Source: Streptomyces flaveolus (GTDB lineage: Bacteria > Actinomycetota > Actinomycetes > Streptomycetales > Streptomycetaceae). From it: a stretch of DNA of 64,000 bases. The stretch covers positions 124,001-188,000 of the forward strand of contig NZ_JNWV01000037.1 in assembly GCF_000716535.1 (NCBI RefSeq). Reading direction: 5' to 3'. Shown here piece after piece: positions 24,426-33,715 of the stretch. Position numbers and translations under genes: made by a program. Each line of letters starts with the position of its first letter. The stretch's first letter is position 1. A model generated the notes under the pieces. That model was not told where the DNA came from. It saw only the letters and a program-made list of their open reading frames with translations, and did no database searches.

Positions 24426-26144
24426 ATGCGTCAACCGTCCGTCATAGCGCGCCGCGTGGCAGCGGCATCCGTCAGCCTGGTCGTGGCAGCGGGCGCCGCC
24501 GCCTGCGGCCCGGAGGACAACGATGCCAAGGGCGCCGGTGGCGACTCCACGCCCCACAAGGGCGGCACGCTCACGGTCCTGAACTCGCAGCCGCAGTCCG
24601 ACTTCGACCCCGCGCGGCTGTACACCTCCGGCGGCGGAAACGTTCCCTCACTGGTTTTCCGCACCCTCACCACGCGCAACCGGGAGAACGGCGCGGCCGG
24701 CGCCAAGGTCGTCCCCGACCTCGCCACCGACACCGGGCGCCCCAACAAGGACGCGACCGTGTGGACGTACACCCTGAAGAAGGGCCTGAAGTACGAGGAC
24801 GGCACGCCGATCACCTCGGCCGACATCAAGTACGGCATCGAGCGCTCCTTCGCCCCCGAGCTCTCCGGCGGCGCCCCCTACCTGCGGGACTGGCTGGTCG
24901 GCGCCGCCGGCTACCAGGGGCCGTACAAGGACAAGAAGGGCCTGTCCGCGATCGAGACGCCGGACTCCCGGACGATCGTCTTCCACCTGAACAAGCCCGA
25001 GGGCGAGTTCCCGTACCTCGCCACGCAGACGCAGTTCACCCCGGTGCCCAAGAGCAAGGACACGGGCACCAAGTACGAGTCGCACCCGGTCTCGTCCGGC
25101 CCGTACAAGGTCGTCGAGAACGAGAACGACGGCGAGCACCTCGTCCTGGAGCGCAACACGCACTGGTCGGCGGCGACCGACGAGGAGCGCAAGGCGTTCC
25201 CGGACCGGATCGACGTGCGTTCCGGCCTGGACTCCTCGGTGATCAACCAGCGGCTGTCCGCGTCCCAGGGTGCGGACGCTGCCGCCGTCACCACGGACAC
25301 CAACCTCGGCCCGGCCGAACTCGCCAAGGTGACCGGCGACAAGGAGCTGGCCGCGCGCGTGGGCACCGGCCACTTCGGCTACACCGACTACCTGGCCTTC
25401 AACCCGAAGGTGAAGCCGTTCGACAAGCCCGAGGTGCGCCAGGCGATCGCCTACGCCATCGACCGGTCCTCCGTGGTCAACGCGGCCGGCGGCAGCGCCC
25501 TCGCCGAGCCCGCCACCACCTTCCTGCCGAACCAGAAGTCCTTCGGCTACACGCCGTACGACCCGTTCCCGGCGGGCGCCTCCGGCAACCCGGCGAAGGC
25601 CAAGGAGCTGCTCGCCAAGGCCGGTTACAAGAACGGCCTCACCCTGACGCTGACCCACTCCAACAGCAAGGACTTCGAGACCAGCCCGGAGATCGCCACC
25701 GCCGTCCAGGACGCCCTCAAGAAGGCCGGCATCACGGTCAAGCTTCAGGGCCTGGAGGAGAACGACTACGGGGACAAGATCCACAACGTGAAGACCGAGC
25801 CCGGTCTCTTCCTCGCCCACTGGGGTGCCGACTGGCCCTCCGGCGGCCCCTTCCTCGCCCCCATCTTCGACGGCCGGCAGATCGTCAAGGACGGAGCGAA
25901 CTTCAACACGGGCCAGCTCAACGACAAGTCGGTCAATGACGAGATTGACGCGATCAACAAGTTGACCGACCTTGACGCCGCCGCGCAGCGCTGGGGCGCA
26001 CTGGACAAGAAGATCGGCGAGAAGGCCCTCGTCGTGCCGCTCTTCCACCCGGTCTACAAGCGCCTGTACGGCAAGGACGTCAAGAACGTCGTCATCAGCG
26101 ACTGGACCGGCGTCCTGGACATCTCCCAGGTCGCGGTGAAGTAG
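24426..26144 (+). CDS. Peptide-type ABC transporter substrate-binding lipoprotein
   Basis: A 572-aa SBP_bac_5 family binding protein. The signal peptide ends in lipobox AAAC (Cys about residue 27), so it is membrane-anchored outside the cell. Family features include KGGTLTVLNSQPQSDFDPA at the mature N-terminus, the YTLKKGLKYEDGTPITSADI motif near residue 120 and VRQAIAYAIDRSSVV near 340. Likely ligands are oligopeptides or a related solute. It is the first gene of a four-gene importer operon behind a leader peptide and hairpins. Confidence 0.95.
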   Translation: MRQPSVIARRVAAASVSLVVAAGAAACGPEDNDAKGAGGDSTPHKGGTLTVLNSQPQSDFDPARLYTSGGGNVPSLVFRTLTTRNRENGAAGAKVVPDLATDTGRPNKDATVWTYTLKKGLKYEDGTPITSADIKYGIERSFAPELSGGAPYLRDWLVGAAGYQGPYKDKKGLSAIETPDSRTIVFHLNKPEGEFPYLATQTQFTPVPKSKDTGTKYESHPVSSGPYKVVENENDGEHLVLERNTHWSAATDEERKAFPDRIDVRSGLDSSVINQRLSASQGADAAAVTTDTNLGPAELAKVTGDKELAARVGTGHFGYTDYLAFNPKVKPFDKPEVRQAIAYAIDRSSVVNAAGGSALAEPATTFLPNQKSFGYTPYDPFPAGASGNPAKAKELLAKAGYKNGLTLTLTHSNSKDFETSPEIATAVQDALKKAGITVKLQGLEENDYGDKIHNVKTEPGLFLAHWGADWPSGGPFLAPIFDGRQIVKDGANFNTGQLNDKSVNDEIDAINKLTDLDAAAQRWGALDKKIGEKALVVPLFHPVYKRLYGKDVKNVVISDWTGVLDISQVAVK

Positions 26145-26148
26145 CGCC

Positions 26149-27231
26149 GTGAGCGAGGCACTTGCCGTCGTCGAGACCGCCGGGACGGGCACCCCCGTCC
26201 CGGCGGTCTCGGGGGCACGTCAGTTCTGGCGGCGGCTGCGGGCGCAGCGCGCCGCCCTGGTCGCCGCGGCCGTCGTCGCGCTGCTCGTCCTGGTCGCGCT
26301 CGCTGCGCCGCTGCTCACCGCGCTGGAGGGCCAGGACCCCACCACCTACCACCCGTCCCTGATCGACTCCGCGCGCGGGGGCGTGCCCATCGGCTCCTTC
26401 GGCGGCATCGGCGCCGACCACTGGCTGGGCGTCGAACCGCAGACCGGACGGGACATGTTCGCCCGGCTGGTCTACGGCGCCCGGGTGTCGCTGGGCGTGG
26501 CGCTCGCGGCGACGGTGGTCCAGGTCGCCATCGGGGTCGCGGTCGGCGTGGCCTCCGCGCTCGGCAACCGCTGGGTTGATCAACTGTTGAGCCGGGCCAC
26601 GGACGTCATCGTTTCGATGCCCTTGATGATCATGTCGTTGGCGCTGCTGGCCATCGTGCCCTCCAGCTTCCCCCGGCCGGTCCTGGTGACCCTGGTCATC
26701 GGCCTGATCGCCTGGGGCACCATCGCGAAGATCGTGCGGGCCCAGACCCTCTCCCTGAAGGGCCTCGACTACGTCTCCGCCGCCCGGCTGAGCGGCTGGG
26801 GCACCTGGCGCGTCGCGCGCCGCGAACTCCTGCCCGGCCTCGCCGCGCCCGTCATCACGTACGCCGCGCTGCTCGTGCCCGCGAACATCTCCGTCGAGGC
26901 GGCACTGTCCTTCCTCGGCGTCGGCGTGAAGCCGCCCACGCCGTCCTGGGGCCAGATGCTGACCGCCGCGGACGTCTGGTACCAGGCGGCACCCCAGTAC
27001 CTGCTGCTGCCGGCCGGCGCCCTGTTCGTCACCGTCCTCGCCCTCACCGTCCTCGGCGACGGCGTGCGCACCGCCCTCGACCCGCGCGCCGCCTCCCGCC
27101 TGCGCGTCGGCACCGGACGCAAGGGCTCCACCGCGGCCGGCAACGCGCCCGGGAACGTGTCCGCGAACGCGACCGACGGCGCGACCCGCGGGGCGGCCGG
27201 GAACGCGACCGAGAAGGAGGCCTCCGCATGA
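26149..27231 (+). CDS. ABC transporter permease, DppC/OppC type
   Basis: The product is 360 aa from GTG 26149, four bases after the binding-protein stop. An N-terminal extension with QFWRRLRAQRAALVAAAVVA (OppC_N helix) precedes six membrane segments; the coupling loop is LSGWGTWRVARRELLPG. The C-terminal tail (about 45 residues) is an unusual Ala/Asn/Thr-rich near-repeat of GNAxxNxSANAT type. It pairs with the next permease to form the channel. Confidence 0.94.
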   Translation: MSEALAVVETAGTGTPVPAVSGARQFWRRLRAQRAALVAAAVVALLVLVALAAPLLTALEGQDPTTYHPSLIDSARGGVPIGSFGGIGADHWLGVEPQTGRDMFARLVYGARVSLGVALAATVVQVAIGVAVGVASALGNRWVDQLLSRATDVIVSMPLMIMSLALLAIVPSSFPRPVLVTLVIGLIAWGTIAKIVRAQTLSLKGLDYVSAARLSGWGTWRVARRELLPGLAAPVITYAALLVPANISVEAALSFLGVGVKPPTPSWGQMLTAADVWYQAAPQYLLLPAGALFVTVLALTVLGDGVRTALDPRAASRLRVGTGRKGSTAAGNAPGNVSANATDGATRGAAGNATEKEASA

Positions 27232-28226
27232 GCGGCTTCGGTGGATTCCTGCTGCGCCGGGCCGCCGGCGCGATCGTCACCCTGCTCGCCATCTCGGTGA
27301 TCGTCTACGTCGTCTTCTACGTCACCCCCGGCAACGTCGCCCAGATCACCTGCGGCCCGCGCTGCTCCCCGGAACAGGTGCACCAGGTCGCCGAACAGCT
27401 CAAGCTCGGCGACCCCCTCTACCTGCGGTACTGGCACTTCCTCCAGGGGCTGTTCGCCGGCCAGGACTTCTCCACGGGCACCTCGGTCGAGCACTGTGCC
27501 GCGCCCTGCCTGGGGCAGTCGTACCAGACCGACCAGCAGGTGCTGGACATCATCCTGGCGAAGCTGCCGGTCAGTGTGTCCCTGGTCATCGGCGCCATGG
27601 TGCTGTGGCTCCTGCTCGGCATCGGCACCGGTGTGCTGGCCGCCTGGCGCCGCGGCCGGGTCTCCGAGCGCGTGCTGACCGCCGTCACCCTCGCGGGCAC
27701 GGCCACACCCGTCTTCGTCATCGGCCTCGTGCTGATGATCGTCGTCTGCGGCGAACTGCGGCTGCTGCCCTTCCCGCAGTACGTGAACTTCTCGGACGAC
27801 CCCGAGCAGTGGGCGTGGAACCTCCTGCTGCCCTGGCTCTCGCTCGCCCTGATCGAGGCGGCGGCCTTCGCCCGCCTCACCCGCGCGGCCATGCTGGAGA
27901 CCCTCGCCGAGGACCACATCCGCACCTTCCGCGCGTACGGCGTCGCGGAGCGCTCCGTCGTCGGCCGGCACGCCCTGCGCGGCGCCCTCGCGCCCGTGAT
28001 CGCGCTGAACGCCAACAACGTGGGCTCCGCCGTCGGCGGCGCCGTCCTCACCGAGACCCTCTTCGGCCTGCCCGGCATCGGCCAGGAGCTGGTGCACGCG
28101 GTCAAGGTCGTCGACCTGCCGGTGGTCGTCGGCATGGTCCTGGTGACCGGCTTCTTCGTGGTCCTCGCCAACGCCGTCGCGGACGTCCTGTACGCGGTGG
28201 CCGACCGACGGGTGGTACTCGCATGA
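27228..28226 (+). CDS. ABC transporter permease, DppB/OppB type
   Basis: The product is 332 aa and overlaps the preceding gene by four bases (ATGA). The OppB N-terminal helix is FLLRRAAGAIVTLLAISVIV, and the EAA-like coupling loop is FRAYGVAERSVVGRHALRG near residue 230. A periplasm-side insertion with four cysteines (ITCGPRCSPE and HCAAPCLGQ) lies between helices 1 and 2. This is unusual for the family and may form disulfides outside the cell. Confidence 0.94.
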   Translation: MSGFGGFLLRRAAGAIVTLLAISVIVYVVFYVTPGNVAQITCGPRCSPEQVHQVAEQLKLGDPLYLRYWHFLQGLFAGQDFSTGTSVEHCAAPCLGQSYQTDQQVLDIILAKLPVSVSLVIGAMVLWLLLGIGTGVLAAWRRGRVSERVLTAVTLAGTATPVFVIGLVLMIVVCGELRLLPFPQYVNFSDDPEQWAWNLLLPWLSLALIEAAAFARLTRAAMLETLAEDHIRTFRAYGVAERSVVGRHALRGALAPVIALNANNVGSAVGGAVLTETLFGLPGIGQELVHAVKVVDLPVVVGMVLVTGFFVVLANAVADVLYAVADRRVVLA

Positions 28227-29860
28227 ACCTGGTGGAAGCGGCGGACGCGAGCGTGGCAGCGACGGACGGCGCCCTGGTGGAGGTGAGGGACCTGACCGTC
28301 GAGTTCGGCGCCCTGCGCGCCGTCGACGGGCTCTCCTTCCGCCTGGCGAAGGGCGCGGCCCTGGCCCTGGTCGGCGAGTCCGGCTCCGGCAAGTCCACGG
28401 TCGCGGGCGCCCTGCTGGGCCTGCACCGGGGCACCGGAGCCCGGGTCGGCGGCTCGGTGCGGGTCGCGGGCACCGACGTACAGGCGGCCTCCGACGAGGA
28501 GCTGCGCCGGCTGCGCGGCGCCAAGGCGGCCATGGTCTTCCAGGACCCGCTGTCCTCGCTCGACCCGTACTACGCCGTCGGCGACCAGATCGCCGAGGTC
28601 CATCGCGTCCACGCGCGCGTGTCGCGTCGCGCCGCACGCGCGCGTGCCGTCGAGGTGCTGGAACGGGTCGGGATCCCGGACGCGGCACGGCGGGCCCGGT
28701 CCCGGCCGCACGAGTTCAGCGGCGGCATGCGCCAGCGCGCCCTCATCGCCATGGCCCTCGCCTGCGAGCCGGACCTGCTGATCGCCGACGAGCCGACCAC
28801 CGCCCTCGACGTCACCGTCCAGGCGCAGATCCTCGACCTGCTGCACGGGCTGCGCGAGGAGACCGGGATGGGCCTGCTGCTCGTCACCCACGACGTGGGC
28901 GTGGCCGCCGAGAGCGTGGACGACGTCCTCGTCATGCGGAACGGCCGGGCCGTCGAGCGCGGCCCGGTCGGCGCGATCCTCGCGGCACCCGCGGAGCCGT
29001 ACACCCGTGAACTGCTCGACGCCGTCCCGCGCGTGGACGCCCGCCGCACCGGCTCACCGGCCGGCGACGAGGTCGTGCTGGAGGCCACCGGCGTCCGGCG
29101 CGAGTTCGGGCGCGGCAAGCGGGCGTTCGCGGCCGTGGACGACGTCTCGGTGACCGTCCGGCGGGGGGAGACCCTCGGCGTGGTCGGCGAGAGCGGCAGC
29201 GGCAAGACCACGCTCGGCCGCATGCTCGTCGGGCTGCTGGAGCCCACCGCCGGGGAGATCCGCTACGAAGGGCGCCCGCACACCGGCGTGAACCCGTCCG
29301 TCCAGATGGTCTTCCAGGACCCCGTCTCCTCCCTCAACCCGCGGCGCAGCGTGGGCGAGTCCATCGCCGACCCGCTCCGCGCGCGCGGCGAACGGGGGGA
29401 GGAGCACATCCGGGGGCGGGTGACCGAACTGCTGGAGCGCGTGGGGCTCGAAGCGGCGCACTACGACCGCTACCCGCACGAGTTCAGCGGCGGACAGCGC
29501 CAGCGGATCGGCATCGCGCGGGCGCTCGCCGCCGAGCCGCGCGCCATCGTCTGCGACGAGCCCGTCTCCGCGCTCGACGTCACCACACAGGCGCAGGTGG
29601 TCGCCCTGCTCGGCGAACTCCAGCGGGAACTCGGCCTCGCCCTGGTCTTCATCGCGCACGACCTCGCCGTCGTCCGCCAGGTCAGCGACCGGGTCGCGGT
29701 GATGCGGCGCGGCCGGCTCGTCGAGTACGGACCCGCCGACGAGGTGTACGACAGCCCGCGCGAGCCGTACACCAAGCAGCTCCTGGCCGCCGTACCCGCG
29801 CTCGACCCGGAACTCGCGGCCCGGCGGCGCGCCGCCCGGCGCGAACCGGCGGCGGTGTAG
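28223..29860 (+). CDS. Fused double ATP-binding subunit of the peptide ABC importer
   Basis: The product is 545 aa and overlaps the permease gene by ATGA. Two complete nucleotide-binding domains are joined head to tail. The first has GESGSGKST (near residue 50), signature FSGGMRQR and Walker B LLIADEP. The second has GESGSGKTT (near 322), signature FSGGQRQR and IVCDEP. It combines the DppD and DppF roles, as in YejF-type proteins. It completes an operon of binding protein, two permeases and ATPase. Confidence 0.95.
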   Translation: MNLVEAADASVAATDGALVEVRDLTVEFGALRAVDGLSFRLAKGAALALVGESGSGKSTVAGALLGLHRGTGARVGGSVRVAGTDVQAASDEELRRLRGAKAAMVFQDPLSSLDPYYAVGDQIAEVHRVHARVSRRAARARAVEVLERVGIPDAARRARSRPHEFSGGMRQRALIAMALACEPDLLIADEPTTALDVTVQAQILDLLHGLREETGMGLLLVTHDVGVAAESVDDVLVMRNGRAVERGPVGAILAAPAEPYTRELLDAVPRVDARRTGSPAGDEVVLEATGVRREFGRGKRAFAAVDDVSVTVRRGETLGVVGESGSGKTTLGRMLVGLLEPTAGEIRYEGRPHTGVNPSVQMVFQDPVSSLNPRRSVGESIADPLRARGERGEEHIRGRVTELLERVGLEAAHYDRYPHEFSGGQRQRIGIARALAAEPRAIVCDEPVSALDVTTQAQVVALLGELQRELGLALVFIAHDLAVVRQVSDRVAVMRRGRLVEYGPADEVYDSPREPYTKQLLAAVPALDPELAARRRAARREPAAV

Positions 29861-29989
29861 GACGCGGGCGCCCCAGCGGCCCCGCGTCCCGGGTTGGCGT
29901 AACGTTTCGCGCTCGCACGATCACCGGCTGATCCCCTAGCGCGACGGAACGCGACCCGCACGCGAAAGTTACGACCGTTCACCCCTTTT

Positions 29990-30023
29990 GGTGGTGCGAC
30001 GGACAACCGTCCGTCGCACCACC
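29990..30023 (+). terminator. Strong hairpin after the ABC importer operon
   Basis: A perfect 15-bp stem (GGTGGTGCGACGGAC / GTCCGTCGCACCACC, loop AACC) lies between the importer operon and the glycosyltransferase gene. T richness downstream is weak (GCCTTGTCC), while four T precede it, so direction is not fully certain. The remaining 29861-30103 sequence shows no gene. Confidence 0.6.
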
Positions 30024-30103
30024 GCCTTGTCCCCTTACGTTCGTCCCGCTGCGAGCCGCCAGGACAACGGCGGCTCCCCAGACGGGAGATCGGGGGTGCA
30101 CAC

Positions 30104-31861
30104 GTGCGCATAGGACTGCTTACCGAGGGTGGCTATCCCTATGTGGGCGGTGACGCCATGCTCTGGTGCGACCGGCTCGTGCGCGGTCTCGACCAGCACG
30201 AGTTCGACGTCTACGCGCTCAGCCGCGGCCGGCACCAGGAGGCCGAGGGCTGCGTTCCGCTCCCACCGCAGGTCAGCCGGGTCCGCACAGCGCCGCTGTG
30301 GACGGCCGAGGACCATGGGACCGCGTACGGGCGACGCGCACGCCGGCGCTTCGCCGAGTGCTACGGGGAGCTGGTGGCGGCGGTGTGCGCCGGGGCCGAC
30401 GGGAGCGGGGCCCAGGGCGCGGGAGGTGACGGGGCCGGCTCCGGGCGCGCGCCGGACATCCGGTCGCAGGACGCTTCCACCGATCTGGCGGACCGTTTCG
30501 GCAGCGCGCTGTACGCGCTCGCCGAACTCGCCCGCGAGGAGGGCGGACTCGTCGGCGCCCTGCGCTCCGACGCGGCCGTGCGCACACTGGAACGCGCCTG
30601 TCGCGCCCCTCGCGCCCTGCGCACGGCGCGCGAGGCGCGCGTACCCGATCTGCTCACCGTCGCCGCGCACCTCGAACGCGCCCTGCGCCCCCTCTCCCTC
30701 GACTGGTACGGCGACGACGGCCTCGGCGCGGCCGACCTCTGCCACGCCACCTCGGGCGGCCCCGCCGCCCTCTGCGGCCTCCTCGCCCGGCACTTCTCCG
30801 GCGTACCGCTGCTCGTCACCGAGTACGGCGTGCAGCTGCGCTCGCACTACCTGACCCTCGGCCCCGACACCGCCGCCCCCGCCGTGCGCGCCCTGCTCGG
30901 CGCCTTCCACGGGCGGCTCGCCGCCGAGGTCTACCGCGGAGCCGAGATCCTCACCCCGGGCAACGCCCACGCCCGCCGCTGGCAGGAACGGTGCGGCGCC
31001 GACCGCGCCCGGATCCGTACGGTGTACCCCGGCATGGCGGCCGACCGCTTCACGGAGGTCGGCGAGTCCCCGGACCGCGCCGATCCGCACACCCTGGTCT
31101 GGGTGGGGCGCGTGGACCCCGCCAAGGACCTGGTGTCGCTGCTGCACGCCTTCGCGGAGGTGCGCAAGGAGGAGCCCGAGGCGCGGCTGCGGATCGTCGG
31201 CGCGCCCTACGGCACCGAGGGCGAGGCGTACCTGGGCCACTGCCGGGCGCTCGCCGCGCAACTCTTCCCGGACGAGGCGGAGGGCGCGCACGCCGTGGGC
31301 GACAACCCCGTCTCCTTCGAGGAGATCGGCGCCCCCGACGTCCCGACGCTGCCCGACGCGTACGCCGCCGGAGCGGTCGTCGTCCTCTCCAGCGTCGTGG
31401 AAGGCTTCCCGATCAGCCTCGTCGAGGCCATGTTCTGCGGCCGGGCCACGGTGTCCACGGACGTGGGCGCGGTGGTGGAGGTCATCGGCGGCACGGGACT
31501 GGTCGTGCCACCGCGCAACCCCAGGGCGCTCGCCGAGGCGTGCGTGGCGCTGCTGCGCGACCCCGAGCGCCGTGAGCGCCTCGGTGCCGCCGCACGCGCC
31601 CGGGCGCTCGAACTGTTCACCGTCGAGCAGAACATCGCGGCATTTCACGGCATTTACCTGGAGATCGTCTCGCACTGCCCGGTCCGCCGGGTGGTCCTGG
31701 ACGAGTCCGGCGAACCCCTGCCGTTCGCCGCCCCCGCCGAGTCCCACGTCCCCGGCCACTGGACCGGCCCCACACCCCGCGTCCTTCCCCGCGGCCTCCC
31801 CACCTGGGCCACGAACACCCCGGTCCGGGCGACCCCGCTGGCGACGGAGGGCGCCCGATGA
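30104..31861 (+). CDS. PelF-like GT4 glycosyltransferase (DUF3492)
   Basis: The product is 585 aa from GTG 30104. The N-terminus (LLTEGGYPYVGGDAMLWCDR) matches the DUF3492/PelF pattern, and a TEYGVQLRSHYL segment near residue 243 resembles the acceptor-side motif of PelF. The C-terminal GT4 domain has LVWVGRVDPAKDL and the donor-binding SSVVEGFPISLVEAM. PelF polymerises N-acetylgalactosamine from UDP-sugar in the cytoplasm. An Ala/Gly-rich insertion (residues about 90-130) is lineage-specific. It is first in a tight four-to-five gene run with ATGA overlaps. Confidence 0.88.
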   Translation: MRIGLLTEGGYPYVGGDAMLWCDRLVRGLDQHEFDVYALSRGRHQEAEGCVPLPPQVSRVRTAPLWTAEDHGTAYGRRARRRFAECYGELVAAVCAGADGSGAQGAGGDGAGSGRAPDIRSQDASTDLADRFGSALYALAELAREEGGLVGALRSDAAVRTLERACRAPRALRTAREARVPDLLTVAAHLERALRPLSLDWYGDDGLGAADLCHATSGGPAALCGLLARHFSGVPLLVTEYGVQLRSHYLTLGPDTAAPAVRALLGAFHGRLAAEVYRGAEILTPGNAHARRWQERCGADRARIRTVYPGMAADRFTEVGESPDRADPHTLVWVGRVDPAKDLVSLLHAFAEVRKEEPEARLRIVGAPYGTEGEAYLGHCRALAAQLFPDEAEGAHAVGDNPVSFEEIGAPDVPTLPDAYAAGAVVVLSSVVEGFPISLVEAMFCGRATVSTDVGAVVEVIGGTGLVVPPRNPRALAEACVALLRDPERRERLGAAARARALELFTVEQNIAAFHGIYLEIVSHCPVRRVVLDESGEPLPFAAPAESHVPGHWTGPTPRVLPRGLPTWATNTPVRATPLATEGAR

Positions 31862-33534
31862 ACGAGTGGGACAGCACCCGCACGCCCGGCAGGGCTCTCG
31901 CCGACGCGGAGTTCGGTCCCGGGCTGGTGGGCGAGCGGGGGGAGCCGGTCGCGGTGGACGCCGTGGACGGTGTCGCCGCCGATGGACTGGGTGGCCTGGA
32001 GGGTGGGCCGGGTACGGGCCCGGACCGGCCGGGGATGCCGATCGGGGCCGATCCGTGGGACGCCCGGTCGGGGGAGTGGCTGGCGGGCGCGCCCGACGAC
32101 GTCGTAGGAGGGGAGCCGTCGACAGGGGCCGCCAGCACGACCTCCGCGCGGGTGCTTTCGGCGGAGGCCGCCACGAGGCCTGCGGCGCGGGTGCCGTCGG
32201 ACATCGCGCACGGCACCGGTGACGCGACCGGGCGGACGGACCGGCAGGGCCAGCCCCTTGAGCAGGTCCCGGGTTCGCCGGACGTCCCTGCTGGGCAGCG
32301 CTCCGTGCGGGAGTTCGTATCACCGGCCGCCTCCGCCGAGCAGCTCGCGCAAGCCCCCGGCACCGCGCCCGCCCCCCATGCCGTACCGGACGCCAGGGCC
32401 GGAGCGAGCACCCCACGGCGGGCCCCCGCACCCCGCCGAGGGTCCGTCGACCCGGTGAAATCCCTGCTGCACCGGCACCGGGAACTGTGCGAGCGGGCCG
32501 TGGACCCGTTGGAGATCGCCGCGGGGCTGGAGGCGCACGGCGTCACCGACCGCACCGCGGCCCGCTTCCGCCACCGTGACGTCTTCTCGCTCGCCGAAGA
32601 GCTGTACGCGCGCGTGCCGCGCACCGCCGAGTCACGCCCGGAGGCCGAGCCCCTGCCGGTGCCCCGGGTCCGCGTCGGCTGGGTCCTGCTCGTCCTCCTG
32701 CCCGGAGCGCTCGGCGCGGCCACGGTCACCGGACTGCGCCTCACCCAGGGACACTCCCGCGGGCTGGTGGCCCTCGGGGGCGTCCTCGCCGTCGCCCTCG
32801 CCACGCGGGCGGCACTGCGGCACGGCCCGCTCGCCGGCCCGCCCGGCAGGCGCGCCTGGGGCACCACCGTCGGCACGCGCGCGTGGACGCTCTGGCTGTT
32901 CGGGTACGCCCTCGCCGGCGACGGCCTCCTCCACGCCGTCCTGACGGGCGGCCCCGACACGCCGCCCACCACGGCCCCGGACGGCCCCTGGCCCACGGCC
33001 ACCGCACCCGTCCTGGCCCTCCTGGTGGCCTGCGCCCCGGCGGCCTGGTCGGCGCACCTCCTCGCGGCCGGCGCCCGCCGCAGGCTCGCCCGCAGCCGGG
33101 GCCTGGAGGACTTCACGGCAGCCGCGAGACCCCTGCTGCTCGGCGTGCTCGCCCTGTTCCTGGGCGCCCTCGCCGCACTGCTCGCCCTCTGCGGCGCCCT
33201 CCTGCACACGTCCGCGGCCTACCCGCAGGCCCTCACCCTGGGCGCCCTGCTCCTGCTCGCCCGCCTGCTCACCGTGCACCGCCACCGGCACGCCCCCGCC
33301 CTCACGCTCGGCGCCGCCGCGGCCACGGAGGCGGCGGCCCTGGCGCTGCCACTGGCCGGCCGGCTGCCCGGCTGCGCCTTCCTGGCGGTCCCCGTCGAGA
33401 CCCTCGCCGGCGCCTGGGGCGAGGCCGCCGTACCGGCTCTCGCCTGCGGCACCGCGGCCCTGGCCCTGCTCTGGCACGCGGGCCGCACCCTCACCCAGGC
33501 CTCGGCCCACGCGCCGACGGGAGCTCCCGACTGA
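31858..33534 (+). CDS. Multi-pass membrane protein of the Pel-like locus
   Basis: The product is 558 aa, overlapping the glycosyltransferase stop by ATGA. Residues 1-200 are low-complexity and hydrophilic. Residues about 200-258 form a helical domain (LCERAVDPLEIAAGLEAHGV, then RDVFSLAEELYARVPR). From about residue 265 there are some eight hydrophobic segments. By position it could be the exporter or flippase partner, like PelG, but it has fewer helices than PelG and no diagnostic motif. Function inferred from context only. Confidence 0.85.
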   Translation: MNEWDSTRTPGRALADAEFGPGLVGERGEPVAVDAVDGVAADGLGGLEGGPGTGPDRPGMPIGADPWDARSGEWLAGAPDDVVGGEPSTGAASTTSARVLSAEAATRPAARVPSDIAHGTGDATGRTDRQGQPLEQVPGSPDVPAGQRSVREFVSPAASAEQLAQAPGTAPAPHAVPDARAGASTPRRAPAPRRGSVDPVKSLLHRHRELCERAVDPLEIAAGLEAHGVTDRTAARFRHRDVFSLAEELYARVPRTAESRPEAEPLPVPRVRVGWVLLVLLPGALGAATVTGLRLTQGHSRGLVALGGVLAVALATRAALRHGPLAGPPGRRAWGTTVGTRAWTLWLFGYALAGDGLLHAVLTGGPDTPPTTAPDGPWPTATAPVLALLVACAPAAWSAHLLAAGARRRLARSRGLEDFTAAARPLLLGVLALFLGALAALLALCGALLHTSAAYPQALTLGALLLLARLLTVHRHRHAPALTLGAAAATEAAALALPLAGRLPGCAFLAVPVETLAGAWGEAAVPALACGTAALALLWHAGRTLTQASAHAPTGAPD

Positions 33535-33601
33535 ACCTTCCGCCACCGGCCCGACGCACCGCCGGAGGCAACCGCACGACCCCCCTGAAGGAGAACACCA
33601 G

Positions 33602-33715
33602 ATGACCACCTCCCGACCCGGAGCGTCCGCGACCGCCGGAACGCCCGGCGCAGCCGAAGGAGCCGTCGAGACGGCCGGTACCACCGGCGCGCACACCCCG
33701 GGAGCCGCCCGATGA
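33602..33715 (+). CDS. Small low-complexity ORF, 37 aa
   Basis: ATG 33602 has a strong gaaggag about 9 bases upstream and encodes an Ala/Gly/Thr-rich peptide starting MTTSRPGASATAG. Its stop overlaps the epimerase start as ATGA. The excellent ribosome site suggests real translation, perhaps mainly to couple ribosomes into the epimerase gene, which has no good site of its own. Product function is doubtful. Confidence 0.45.
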   Translation: MTTSRPGASATAGTPGAAEGAVETAGTTGAHTPGAAR

